In this document: in pieces, positions 21,921 to 33,430 of the stretch | How positions within the stretch are numbered: position 1 is the stretch's first letter | Layout: each line of letters begins with the position of its first letter | Assembly: GCA_014058105.1 (NCBI GenBank) | Contig: JACGCM010000155.1 | Location: forward strand, 1,178,001-1,242,000 | Source of the DNA: Kingdonia uniflora | Taxonomy: Eukaryota; Streptophyta; Magnoliopsida; Ranunculales; Circaeasteraceae | Length of the DNA stretch: 64,000 nucleotides | Reading direction: 5' to 3' | Made by a program: the position numbers and the translations under genes | The notes under the pieces: generated by a model | What the model saw: only the letters and a program-made list of their open reading frames with translations | Databases searched by the model: none | Told to the model about the DNA's origin: nothing

Positions 21921-21924
21921 AAGG

Positions 21925-22660
21925 AAAGTAAACAGTTTCATATCATTTATCAATGATTACTCAAGAAAGGTTTGGGTTTATTTCCTTAAGGAATAATCAG
22001 AAGCATTCCAAGCTTTCAAAGATTTCAAGGCGGAAGTTGAAAAATATTCAGGTCTTTAAATAAAAACTTTGAGGATAGACCGTGGAGGGGAATACCTCTC
22101 AAATGACTTTGAGAAGTATTGCAAAGACCAGGGAATGAGGCATCAATTAACAACTCGATATGCACCTCAACAAAATTGTGTTAGTGAAAGGAAGAATCAA
22201 ACTATAATAGAAATGTTGAGGTGCATGCTTAAAAGGAAGAAATTACAGCAAGAATTGTGGGCAAAAGTTGTTTTATGTGCAATTTATTTAATCAACAGGT
22301 CTCCAACAAAATGCTTGAAGGAGTGCGCGCATTATGAGGCATGGTATGGATGGAAGTCAAGTGTTTTTCACCTGAAAGTTTTTGGAAGTGTTGTTTATTC
22401 ACATATCCCTGATGCGATGCGAAATAAATTAGACGACATGTAAAAAAAAAAATTCGCTGGATATAGTGTGAGGAGCAAAGCCTATAAGTTATACAACCCG
22501 AACATAAAAAAAAATTCATGATTACTCGTGATGTTTGATTCAATGAAAGTTCTACATTTGATTATAACGAAGATAAAAGAATAAGGTTGCCCAATTTTGG
22601 TGATAAAGACAATGCATGGCTCTTATAATGAATGTGTTCCTTCATCTCCTAGATCCTCAT
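21925..22660 (+). pseudogene. Ty1/copia integrase fragment, inverted relative to its RT
   Basis: Plus-strand reading: INDYSRKVWVYFLKE (first Asp position; FxDDYS is usual), LRIDRGGEYLSNDFEKYC (second Asp), YAPQQNCVSERKNQTI (Glu), INRSPTKCLKE and FGSVVYSHIPDAMRNKLDD. Core catalytic acids D and E are present, while the first one reads as N-D. Interrupting stops occur at about 22057 and 22441. It belongs to the same Tork/TNT-like type as the minus-strand RT next to it, so the junction near 21922 looks like an inversion breakpoint. Confidence 0.88.
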
Positions 22661-22699
22661 CGAGTGGAGACTCTTAACTTGGGATTTTAGGGCTTGATC

Positions 22700-23720
22700 T
22701 GACTGAGAAGGATGAGGATTCCTAAAATTAATTCTAATCTCCTGATCTTTTAGTGTTCCTTGTAGATCTTATAAAGTGAGGGTGTTGAGATCTCTTGGTT
22801 CTTCAATACCAAGGTCTGTAACATGATATTTACTCCTTAAGCTTTTGCAGAGCATGTCATCAATGTATACTTCTACAATTTTCCCCAAATATTATTTGAA
22901 CATACTTGTTACTAACCATTGATAAGTTGCTCCAACACTTTTCAACCCGAATGTCATGACTCTGTAACAATAGAGGCCTCTCCCAATGATGAATGTAGTT
23001 TTTTCTTGGTCTTCATCTAAGAGTGGTATCTAATTGTATCCTAAAGCGGCATCCATCATTGGCAGTAGCTCGTGCCCCGCAATTGAGTTTAATATTTAAT
23101 GGATGATGGGAAGAGGTAAATGGTCATTTGGCATGTGTTTCTTTAGATCGGTGAAATCTACACAAACTCAAACTTTCCCATTCTTCTTTGGGACTACTAC
23201 GATATTTGAGATCTAGTCTGGGTACTTGGCTTCCTTGATGAAACCTACTTTGATTAATTTATCGACCTCCTTGTTTACCTTGTCTCCGAGTTGAGGAGAT
23301 AGCCCTTTTTGTTTCTACTGATTGCTGTGACTTTATCCTTTACGTTGAGCCTATGACAAGCTACATTTGGGTTAACTCCTGGCATTTCCTTGAATGCTAA
23401 TGCGAATACATCTTTATTAGCTTGAAGGAGATGTACTAAGACTTCATTTTCCTTCTAATCGAGTATTGCGCCGACAAGTGTTCCTCTATCTTGTCCGTCG
23501 ATCTTAATGTACTCCATGGGTTCGACTGTGGGAGGCTGATCTTCGACGTGATCAGCTTTCTGTAATTGCTATAATATAAATTCCTTTGATGTGTCAACTA
23601 TGTGTTTGATATTGTATTCTCACAAGCACGAGCAAGTTTTTGACTTCCTTTGATTTCATATATTTATTTATTGCATTTGAAACGAAGTGCTTCGTGGTAT
23701 GTAGAAAGTATTGATTTCAT
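22700..23720 (-). pseudogene. Tat-type Ty3/gypsy reverse transcriptase
   Basis: Minus strand: LLQANKDVFALAFKEMPGVN and LNVKDKVTAI (linker), VDKLIKVGFIKEAKYPD, NIVVVPKKNGKV, VCVDFTDLKKHMPNDHLPLP, LLPMMDAALGYN, TFIIGRGLYCYRVMTFGLKSVGATYQWLV and VEVYIDDM near 22865. The YIDD box marks the palm. The frame is cut by stops and leaves the family pattern left of 22860, so RNase H and integrase are missing from this copy. It follows gag and protease at 23.7-25.7 kb. Confidence 0.9.
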
Positions 23721-23721
23721 G

Positions 23722-24009
23722 TTATGCAACCAGTAGCCCCCTACGATAACCTAAGTATCTGGATTTTACGTTGATTACATCAAAAGTGACGTCGAGAGTT
23801 ATGGGTCCAGCTGTTATAGGTAGAATAAATTTTCCCACCCTTTTTTCCTTGGATCTGTTAAATCCACTGATATCCATGTCGGTTATCTCCACCTTATCTT
23901 TAATCCCCATCTTATCTATTGCACTCTGAAAATGGACTTCGATAGCGCTTCCTGTATCCACCATCATAGTGTACATGACAAAATTCTGCATCTTCAGTAT
24001 GATGACCAA
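23722..24009 (-). pseudogene. Tat-type Ty3/gypsy protease
   Basis: A 95-codon minus frame with the retropepsin active site MMVDTGSAIEVHF (intact D-T-G), followed by a GKFILPITAGPITLDVTFDV strand pattern. It lies between gag and RT in the same orientation. Unlike the element at 10.5-16.3 kb, its catalytic Asp is kept. Flanked by stops, so not part of a working polyprotein. Confidence 0.85.
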
Positions 24010-24343
24010 TGCATCATGATATGAGAACTTCGCATACCCTACATCACAATCTTCGAACGATATACCAATTTGCCTTTAGCTTGATTCAGGTATTAATCTT
24101 TCCACTGTCAGTGTTTCAAGATGTATTCCATTAGTCTTTGTACGGCTTAACATCTGTCAGTATCATGATGTTTTACTTTGTGGTGCTTGTAGTAAGGTTA
24201 ATTTACCTTCAATTGGTTTTATAGGTTAAGCATTGCAGAAGAATTTGTCTTTCATTTACGTTAGGTAAATATCTGGAAGCTTAACATTTAACTTTGGAGG
24301 CTTTAGCAATAAGTTTCCCTTTCGTGTCTTTCCTTCCTCTGTT

Positions 24344-25690
24344 TTAGATTGCTTCACTGCTTCGATCAATGTCTCTATTTGTGTTTGAACATTTCGTGGT
24401 TAGGATATTTTTAATAGATTTATGCCTTTCGGCTATCATTCTTTTTAGGTCGATAAATTCGTTTACCTTTTTAATCATTTCTTCTAAGGTAGCGGGTTTG
24501 TTTAAAAGAAAATGTTTTTTGGCTCTGCATTCGATCTTTAGAGCGTTAGTGAAGGTTGATACAGCAGTTTTTTGATCTAAGTTATTCACATTTCTGGCCA
24601 GTTTGAGAAATTTCTTAGTGGAAACTTCGAGCTTCTCTCGCTGGGCTTGTTTGAGACTGATAGAAGTGTACAAATTCTCCTCCTTATCATTGCTGTAAGC
24701 ATAAATTTTTATGAAGATTTTTTGCAACTGGTCAAATGTATAGATCGAATCTTCAGGTAGAGAGTAAAACCATTGAAGTGGCTCTCCCTGAAGGCTTATC
24801 GCGAACACGACAAAGAATGTAATTTAAGTTCGACTACAACCCCAACGAATCGTGGAACTATTAAACGTGTTCTCCTGGATCGGTACATTTATATTTGCAG
24901 ATCTTCAGTGTGTAGAATCCTGCTGGAACTTCCATTTCAATTAGTTTTTTAACAATCAGACTTCCTTAGAATTTGCTCAACTCGTCTTTGTTGTATAAAG
25001 TTTGTGCTTCTAGCAGCTCTCAGATTCATTGGTCTATGTGCTCGTGTTATGTATCGATATGGTGTTGGAATAAATTATTAAGTTGGCCTCGGGTTATGGT
25101 TGCCATTTCCCTTGCCCAATCTTTCCATAACCAGTACCCTAGTTGGAGGTCACGGATCCTCTTTATGACATTTCGACTACCGGCATCCTTTACTAACTTT
25201 GGGCTTATCGTCTTGTCCCAGATGGATCAAGGCTTCTAGTTCCTGTAAATTATTTCATGGTTACCTGGCTGCTTCTCCACTTACGGCTCCTCGAGGTCTT
25301 AGTTAGTAACGCATTGATATTCTAGAATGAGCAGGCATGGCTTCATTATCTCTAGGAGCTGGTCCATGTTGATTGTGTTGTGACACTTTCAAAGCGGCCT
25401 GCAGAGTGGTCATCTATTCTTCATGTCGCTTGGATTCCAACTGTCGGGCTTTTCGTTCTTCCTCCAGCTCCTTGCTACGAAGTTCTCAATCTTGAATCAA
25501 CTGACGCTCGAGATCATTTTTGGCATTAAGGTTTGCCCTTAATTATGCTAATTGGTCTGGTTCTATCGACGTGGCTTTCGGTTAAATTATTGAAGCTGCT
25601 CGTTTGGCATTCACTATGATTGTTGTTGAAGATATCTAAGTAACTGTTAGTCCTAGGATTTCATGGTAAGTATTGATTCCCATAGATGGT
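24344..25690 (-). pseudogene. Tat-type Ty3/gypsy gag
   Basis: The best preserved part is 24808-24344: GEPLQWFYSLPEDSIYTFDQL, LEVSTKKFLKLARNV and RAKKHFLLNKPATLEEMIKK form the retrotransposon gag (capsid) core. Upstream, 25690-24810 reads as a broken N-terminal region with a charged, coiled-coil-like start (ELEAQLERKARQLESKRHEE at about 25480-25420). No zinc knuckle was found downstream. Multiple stops. Confidence 0.85.
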
Positions 25691-25696
25691 GCCAAA

Positions 25697-26244
25697 TGTA
25701 AGGACCTAAATTTGTAGCTTAAATTAGTCTCTTACACCAAATGTACCTGGATCATAAATAATTGCAAACAAGTAATAGAAAGTGATACGGATCTAGTGTG
25801 AAAACCTTTGAATAGGTAAAAACCATGACCTCAGTTTGAGGATTTAGAAGAATATTTTTATTGCTTGGATATTATAAGTTACAAAGGTTATTGCCTGGAA
25901 CTAGACTGATTGAGTATTTTCTATCTCCCAAAACTTATATCTCCTTATTTTCAGTCATACATGCCCTTTTTATAGATCTCCTCCCTAGCTCATGGGCAAC
26001 AACATGTTTTCCTGGATTAGGGGCACGAGTGGTGGAGCTTTCGAAGACTGTTCTTGTAACTGCCTGTTCATGGGGCAGGTGTCTTTGACTTATTCTTCTT
26101 TGTTCTTTAAAGGTTCAAGCCACGTCATCTTTTAGTTCGTGGGACTGGTGTCAACATCATTAAGGTATATGTCCTTCAAGTTTTGCGTGAGCCTGACATT
26201 ATGGTAGTTCGCTGTAATTATAGCTCGAGGGGCAGGTCCCTACA
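25697..26244 (-). repeat. 5' LTR of Tat element
   Basis: 548 bp; minus strand TGTAGGGACCTGCCCC...TTAGGTCCTTACA, with inverted ends TGTARGGACC. The next minus-strand bases read TTTGGCACCATCTATGGGAA, resembling the TGGCGCC-type site behind the 5' LTR of many Tat elements. Motif order in the R/U5 part (polyadenylation-like AATAAAAAT, CTCAAACTGAGGTCATGG) is shared with the plus-strand LTR at 60826-61440. No partner LTR for this copy was found to the left. Confidence 0.88.
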
Positions 26245-26741
26245 GTCTACTTAAATTCATTGTGCATAGAGTTATTTTCCAAGTTTTAAATGCATTATGG
26301 TATTTGAGTTTGCCATTAGAGATATTTATTCCGACTTTTAGGTTTGAGATTTTTTTGGAGCCTAGTTTTAATACAAAGCTACTAGGTTACAAACATAAAT
26401 TAAAGCAAAACTCCAATCGTTCATCATAAAATCGATTAAAAGGAGTTATTTAACCTATGGGAATGCAAAATAAAAAGATTGACACAAATTTTGTACTTCC
26501 TTCGCTCTGTCACTCTTCATATCATTTTTTTTCACCTCTCCCCATCTTTCTTTCTTTCTTCTCTCCAATTTCTTCTCCCCTAATCAACCACTGATCTCTT
26601 CTTTACTATTCTTTTTCTCCACATCTTTTCCCCCAATCTCTTCATGTCTCTTTGGTTCTTCCTCATCATCATTCCCTCCTCATACTCTTTCTCCCACTTT
26701 CTAACTTTATGTATCTACCTCAATCTCTTCACCTATGTAAC
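26245..26741. other. Spacer with pyrimidine-rich tract
   Basis: No coding frame. From 26500 to 26720 the plus strand is strongly C/T rich (TTTCTTTCTTTCTTCTCTCC and similar). The last five bases, GTAAC (26737-26741), match the five bases after the right Copia A LTR. Confidence 0.5.
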
Positions 26742-26806
26742 TATTAGGAGTGTTAGGAGGTTTTGATGAGGCAAATCGTCATAGTATGGAACACCCCAAG
26801 GGGGAG

Positions 26807-27053
26807 CGTTAGGAGTTGGGTCCAGCCCAAGGTGGGAGCTTAACTGGGTTGGGGTGCCCTACTGGACTCCTAACAAGCCCATAGGCTTTTAGGATTTATG
26901 GGAAGAGTTTAAGTAGAGATAAATAACCTCATATTGGGTTATCCTTTTTGTAGTACGTACAAAGAGATACTATTTATCAATAAATATATCCCTACCCTTC
27001 TCTCAATATTGCTTTCGATTATCTGATATAGTAGTATTTATTATTATCCAACA
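26807..27053 (+). repeat. 5' LTR of Copia A
   Basis: 247 bp; CGTTAGGAGTTGGGTCC (originally TGTTAGG) to CATCCAACA-like end TTATCCAACA. Contains TATTTATCAATAAATATAT near 26972, in the position of promoter and polyadenylation signals. Matches 34290-34536 over its whole length. Confidence 0.9.
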
Positions 27054-27065
27054 TGTTATCAGGAT
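27054..27065 (+). other. Primer binding site of Copia A
   Basis: TGTTATCAGGAT directly after the LTR, close to the TGGTATCAGAGC site complementary to initiator tRNA-Met. It is a common Copia primer site and fixes the end of the 5' LTR. Confidence 0.75.
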
Positions 27066-27554
27066 GTAGAGCTAGTGGATTAGAAGGGGGAAATAACTTT
27101 CAAAATCAACATTTTTCTAGATTTTTTTTGCGTTGCGGAGAGGTATTTTTTACTATTTTCGAATTTATATATAATTTTTACTTGATCTATGATATAGGAT
27201 ATCTAGATATGAATTGGAGTATTCTTATATATATTTTTTAGATTAAAAGGCTATTTTTTGGGGATTTTTAGCCCTTATAAAATGGTTGTTTTCAAATCAA
27301 AATAGCGATCGATGTAGAGATTGGATTGACGCACAATCAATTTTATTGTATAGCCTCTTCCATAGAGATCACATTGGTATATGACACGTCTCAGGAAGAT
27401 ATCTTAATCGCCAAGGATTGGCTTTGAAATTGGGAAATTCACGAAGAAAAAAAAACACGGCGTTTTAAGGTCATGTTGACGTCACTAGGTTATTTATTAT
27501 TTTATTTGTAATTTTTTTAGAATAATATTTAAATCCTATTTATGACGTCATCAA

Positions 27555-27725
27555 CCTAATCCATTGCTGGCGTGGTAATGACACGTGTCAAGGACACGTG
27601 GTAGTGGGGCCTACCTTGCTGACGTGACACGTGTCAATGACGCGTGGCATGTTGATGTACCAGGTGGGGTCCATTATACTTACGTGGCAGTAACACGAGT
27701 CAATGACATGAGGCATGCCAAGGGT
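27555..27725. repeat. ACGTG-rich direct repeats
   Basis: Three imperfect units built from GACACGTGTCAA, GACACGTGGYA, GGTGGGGYC and TGACGTGRCA words. CACGTG is the core of plant G-box/ABRE sites bound by bZIP and bHLH factors; their density here could act as a response element in the element's leader or could be a relic of an older insertion. Confidence 0.5.
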
Positions 27726-27805
27726 ATGCCTCTAAAAAGCTCAATTTATGGTTAAATTGAGTCTATTTTATTTTGAAAATTCTTATTGACTGGACATACT
27801 CCGTA

Positions 27806-27828
27806 GGGGGGGGGGGGGGGGGGGGGGG
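27806..27828 (+). repeat. Poly-G run (23 bp)
   Basis: Uninterrupted 23 guanines. A matching but longer run exists at 40847-40883. Potential G-quadruplex; length may be uncertain because of sequencing. Confidence 0.9.
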
Positions 27829-27913
27829 CATTTTTATTTTTTTTATGAAAAATATTTTTTAATTTTTTTTAGGGAACGGGCGCCTTGTATAGGATAATTG
27901 ACTCACTTATATG

Positions 27914-28760
27914 TAGGGGTGACAATTGGGTCAAGTCGGGTCAACCCGTCACGTGTCATCCCGGGTTCGGGTTGAGAAACACCAATCCCAAACCAGACCT
28001 ATTTATTAAATGAGTCAGATATGTGAACCCAAACCCGACCTACTTATAATCGGGTTGACCCGACCCGACCCATTAACCCGTATAAGTAAAAAAAATTACA
28101 AAATGCAAGTGAGAATGAGATGATTATAGGGTGATTGTGAAAACATTTGAAAATCAATAGTAAAATGAGATCAAAAACTCACATATAGTAAATGATAACA
28201 ATCCACATAAAATATACAAATTAGAAAAAGAGATTTGAAGAGAGAATATTCCTCAGAGAGGGAGAAAAAGAGAGAATAATAGAACACAAGTTTAACTTAT
28301 GAGAATGTTAAAGAGTATCAGAGTCATTGAGATCGAATGACCCTTCACTCCAAAATAGAGAGAGAGAACTACATAGAGAAATTTAACACTAAATACTTTT
28401 GAAGAAATACTAAAGGAAAAACTAAAAATTCGTAGTTCGAATAATCAAGAACTCGTTGGTGAAAAATATCTATTAAAAAAAATATAATCAAATAGAGGAG
28501 AATGAAGTAATTGTTACCATCTTTGTCCAAACGGTGTTTTTCAACGAGAATTGGTTAGAGTATAACATTAAATTATATTTGAGTTAAACGGGTTCGCTGG
28601 TCAACCTGAACCCATGACAGTAAAACCCGACCCGTTATCTAAACGGGTTAGTTGGGTCGACCCTAATTGACCCAAAACCTAGAAATGTTAAACCCAAACC
28701 CACAAAATTCGGGTCGGGTTCGTGTCGGGTAAATGGGTTCGGGTGAAATTGTCACCCCTA
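27914..28760. mobile_element. Non-autonomous hAT element (847 bp)
   Basis: Starts TAGGGGTGACAATTGGG and ends AATTGTCACCCCTA, with an 8-bp target duplication CTTATATG (27906-27913, 28761-28768), the size expected for hAT transposons. Subterminal regions are full of CGGGTTGACCCGACCCGACC-type words in both orientations; the middle is AT-rich and non-coding. It lies in the Copia A leader and so is younger than it. Confidence 0.93.
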
Positions 28761-29410
28761 CTTATATGGGATATAAGTAAATGGATTAATACATATTTAA
28801 GTAACTTATGATAACTAATATGATATTAATGGTATTCCCCTAGGATACTAATTATCATGATCAGGGATCACAGATAATACGAAACCTAGACTAATTTAGA
28901 ATACGACTAGGATTCATATCTAAATTAGAGTTAATTGTCAAGGACAAATAATTAGAGCTAAATTAGAAATTGACTTAGTCTTATTTTTAAAAACTTGGTA
29001 TCTAAAGAACAAATTTTACGTATATAGGTACAATTAGACGTTATATGATAACATTTAGAGGTATATAGACACTGAGAGCAACCTATATTACCCTAAAATG
29101 TTAGTTTAAATACAGGCATAATCTAACTATCTTGTGAAGCCAGCAGACTTCAGGGTGAGACCACTTATCAGCTAAACATCTAATATTCCTCATATTCGTA
29201 GCAAATTGGTCATTTGGCTAGAATATACCAACCTTATAGGACTTTAGGGATTAGAATGTCCTAGTTGTTAGAATAAGGATAACAACATTTAGTGATTTTG
29301 AATAGTTATCTTGGCTAAGACACTATTAAGACACACTTTAAGGTTAAAATCACCATTTTACGGGGTAAAGTGAGGATTTAACGCTTAAAAGAAACTGATA
29401 AGTATAAAGC

Positions 29411-29600
29411 CATGAACAATGTTTACTTACAAGTAATGATTAGAAATTATTGACCTGAATACCATGAATTACCTTTTGTAATGATTAAAAATCATATACT
29501 TAAATAACATTTCATGAGTAATAGGATATGAACAATGTTTACTTGCAAGTAATGATTGAGAATCACTAACTTGAATACTAAGAATTGCCTTTATGAAAAG
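29411..29600 (+). repeat. Direct repeat pair in Copia A leader
   Basis: Two copies of about 75 bp sharing ATGAACAATGTTTACTT, CAAGTAATGATT, ACCTGAATAC/ACTTGAATAC and GAATTRCCTTT, starting near 29412 and 29528. Probably an old local duplication. Confidence 0.6.
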
Positions 29601-29639
29601 AATGTTTATCAAGTACTACTACTGGTATTGATCTACATG

Positions 29640-30440
29640 TATAATAGATGTTGGCGATACTCAGAATATTGAGTACCTCCCATACTATAATTTCTATTTT
29701 AGTACCAATGAACTTGACCTCTATGGATACTGAAATCTATCTATTATTGCAGAATCTAGAAAAGACTATTGTTGAGAATAATTATTCTCTAAAAATAACA
29801 AAGTATGAGCTTTGTTTGCACCCTCGCCTCCATATTCAGGAAAACCTGATAATGGACTACCCTATAATGTGGCAATTTTTTTATTTAGCAGTGCAACTCT
29901 ACTATAATCTTATATAGATAAATAGTTAAGGTTAATAGAAAATTGGAAATATTCTATCACTGTGCACGCAGACCTAATTCAAGTTTTCCTCATTTATAAG
30001 TAAAACACTGAGCTACTGGTTTGGAACCTCAAGCTTATGCCTACTGAGAGTAAGCATGTGACAGGGTCGCATAATATTGGGTCTAGTAACAGGTGAAGTT
30101 ATGGACATGGTCGCAACCGTAGATTGACGAGAGGTGGTAACAATAGCAAGATTAAAATTCTAACCATCAGTATCCTAAGGCAAGGGAAACAAAAAGTTCA
30201 CCAATTGACCAAAAATGGAATAGGAAGAATTCTAAAATGGATACAAGATAGTCAGGCACTAGGCACAGGATTGCAAGACAAATATGACAATCCAGGGAGA
30301 TCAGCCCCAAACTTATGACATAATCACAACTAGCGCAGACCTCGTTACGGCAGAGTCTATGGCCATAGATTTCTACTATGATACCAATACAACTTTGGAT
30401 TAAATTCTAAGAATGAACAGTAATAGCATCTTAATAGATG
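29640..30440 (+). pseudogene. Possible gag remnant of Copia A
   Basis: Open pieces at 29648-29917 and 30124-30318. The second is basic with Gly/Arg/Asn-rich ends (YGHGRNRR; RGGNNSK), as seen between capsid and zinc knuckle of Copia gag. A clear zinc knuckle is not readable. Identity rests mainly on position between PBS and integrase. Confidence 0.4.
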
Positions 30441-31219
30441 AATGATGTCACCTGGAGAGCATTGCCAAGTAGTAACTTTACTTGTTCTATAGTAGAAGTT
30501 TTGCTTTATTAGTTATATTATTTACTGAGTTAAGAACTCTTTAGTGTTTAGTTTAATAGAATGCTCGTGACATGCACATGTTTGGTATCCCATCTATGAG
30601 ATTGTTCTTTAATTTTTCTGTGAATTTATTAATTGGGAAGTAGTTGAATTCTATATATGATAGTTGATTTACTATATACGACCTGCATATCGATCTATCT
30701 GCTCATCGAGCATTACCGATAATCAGATGAGTGGCGACATATGAGTAATAGACATTAGTACCATGTACTCAATCTTTTTGAGATATGAGCATATTTCTTG
30801 TCTCTAACCTTGTACATCGGGGATGTCAGAAATATTATTGCCACGGCCAACATGATAGAACGCATTGAGTGCATCACACTATTACTCTCTAATAATACGA
30901 TATGGGGAATCTAGTCCACTTTATATACTAGTAAATCCATTCATATTTTACTAAGTTTAGGGAGATACATGATAATGCTTATCATATCATGACTATCAGA
31001 GAAAATGGTAGACAAGGTTTTGTGCATTCTCTTAATGCCTAAAGGTTAGAATACGTTATTGAAAAGGTTTTTAATACACTCCTCCGAGTTCAGATAGTGA
31101 GGATGATTATCGAGATTACATCTTAACTTTCCTTAAAATGAGAGAAGATCCAGATAGTTTATGTGTAACGATTGCTTTCAAGGAAAGTCTATTATTTCAT
31201 CCTAGTATGACCAAGGTGG

Positions 31220-31860
31220 AGTGGGACCTCTAGCCTTTGCTCCAACCACATCCATGGAGACACATGTGGACCTGTCCATCTACATAGTGGCCCACCTGAG
31301 TATTTATGGTCATCATAGACCTATCTAGGAGATGGCTTTATGCTTGCCTATTATTAAAATCTAGGAATTCAACTTTACCACTACTTCTCACTTAGATCAT
31401 TCGATCGTATGCTCTGTTTCTGGATTAATCGATCACAGTCAATAGATGCAACTTAACGGGGGCTTGAGAGTTAGACTCACAAGCTTTTGATGATTATTTT
31501 ACTGTTAAATGGGATAGATGATTGAGCATCGTGAGTACCCTATACCATACCCACCTCGGGATTGGCGGAGAGCATAATAAAGTGATTTAGGATAATCGTT
31601 ATGCCGTTGTTATTACGATCACAAGTTCAGCTAGTATGTGTTATTACGATCAAAAGCGACTAGTAACTGGGTCGGAGACTGGTATCGCCCATTAAAGAAC
31701 ATTTGGATGTTCCGTATAGGTATCAATCGCACCACCACAATGTATGAAGATGAGACCCTCAACGTCGGCCTGGTATTATGTGGGTTATGATTCGTATTTA
31801 TTACTGAATATTTGAAAAGCCACTAATGACATATATATTGCATGACATATAATTGTCCCT
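31220..31860 (+). pseudogene. Integrase remnant of Copia A
   Basis: Plus-strand fragments in several frames: CGPVHLHSGPPEYLWSS (start of the core), a TFGCSV-V-IAPPQCMKM block and YYVGYDS (end of the integrase region where Copia proteins read FGCxVYVPIxPPQRxKMGPQRRxGIYVGY-like patterns). Catalytic acids cannot be assigned because of frameshifts. Very old. Confidence 0.65.
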
Positions 31861-32569
31861 TTGATGAGACGATATTCCCAGCATTGGGACGAGATATGAC
31901 AGTCAATGCTGAAGATGTTTTTAAGAGGTCTATGAAAATACCATTATTGTTTCATCTAAATCCTTATACATAAGTTAGATGACAATAAAGTTCAACTGAT
32001 TACAAACATCCAATAGGTCACAAATAAATTATCAAACACATTCATAGACACTATTGAAGTACTGTAAGTGTATGTATTTGCAAGTAATACACCTACACAG
32101 CTGAACATTCTGAGGGAATTAATACCTCAAATGAATATGAGGCTCGTGCTTAGTATGAAGCACCTTTGAAAGAAAGTATTATGAGCCGGGGAGCTGCAAA
32201 ACATGGAACAAATATGACTAATGGTGTAGTCGGTTCATCGAGGATGAAACCATCCATCGACGAGGCAATAGTAGCTACGCAACCAGTTGATACATTACGA
32301 GACTAGCCCGGGGTGGCACATACGTATGATAATAAAAAGATATTGATCTATTAAATGTTTGTAATAAGTATAATGTAGAATCGTTTAGTAGAGATTTGTT
32401 GACAAGGTATTCATCTTCGATGTTGTGCTCGCCACAAGGATGAGGGTTCAAAACCACTTATTGTAAACAACTGTATGCTATTGTAGATTGGCCAAAGTGG
32501 GCATTTGGAATCCAAGCGGAGCTCAACTTGTTAGCATAATGTGAAGTGATACCATTGAGCCTTCCAATT

Positions 32570-33430
32570 ACAAATGGAAAAAGTACGGAAACATGATTAA
32601 CATAGAGAAATAATTTGGTTAAGGCAAGACTAGTTGCTCAGGAAATCTTAAAGAGATCTGGCATCGATTGCAATGTGACCTATTACCCAGTTATGGACGC
32701 GATAACATTTAAGTACTAATCAGTCTGTCAAGTTGTCAAAGTCAAGCTAGACATGCGTTTGATGTAAATACTACGTATCTATATGAGAAACTAGATATGG
32801 ATATCTACATGAAGCCACCTGGGGAGGTATAAGATTCTAGATCAATTAAGCCCGACACACGAGGTGTGTACATAATAAAATTGGAAAAGTTATTGTTGAC
32901 TTGAAGCAATCAGGGCCCATAAGACATAGTAAGTTGACTGAGTATTTGAAGGTCGGGGACTTTGCAAATATCATTATATGTTCATGTGTTCTTATTTAGA
33001 ACACAAATATTAGTTTCAGTGTTATCATAACAGTGTACTTAATGATTTGGAAATCATTAGAACTCCGTGGGAGATCACGAGAGCCGCCGAATACCTTGGG
33101 AAGAAATTCAAAATAAAAAAACCTTGGGAAATCAAGTAGTGTCTCAATTTGCATATCAAACATCATGGTAGTGGCATACTCGTACACCAAACAAAATATA
33201 TCAGAAGAGTTATCTAACACTTCGATATGGATGTAGCACACGGTGCTAAGTCATTTATTGCGTGTCCAATACTTGGATGCGGACAACGACTTCTTCCACC
33301 ATCCTAATAAGGAGAGAAACTCCTAGGGCCGTGACTCCATAGCTATGAGGTACTTTGCCATAGGTAGCTGGGTATACTAGGCCCGATGACTCATTCATAG
33401 TGAGCTATTTGGCTTGCCATAGTTCTGTTC
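32570..33430 (+). pseudogene. Reverse transcriptase remnant of Copia A
   Basis: Readable islands: ARLVAQEILKRSGIDC with VTYYPVMDAITF (RT N-terminus), then WISTWKPPGE, and near 33450 HILRYLIGTKDWGLLY leading into RNase H. The YxDD box is not recognisable. Many stops and shifts. Confidence 0.7.

Larger units (their letters stand above)
27066..27913 (+). other. 5' leader of Copia A with CACGTG repeats and a poly-G run
   Basis: No convincing coding frame. Position 27555-27725 holds three loose ~60-bp repeats with CACGTG/ACGTGG words and the palindrome GACACGTGTC. A 23-base G run lies at 27806-27828. Confidence 0.5.

Noticed and set aside
5280..26244. A single Tat element split by nested insertions
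   Set aside because: Attractive from domain order, but UGT host genes and unrelated spacer lie in between and no matching left LTR was found; kept only as an open question.
26742..26806. Tandem third LTR of Copia A
   Set aside because: Only about 60 bp of internal sequence are present; the flanking GTAAC pair fits an extended left end better.
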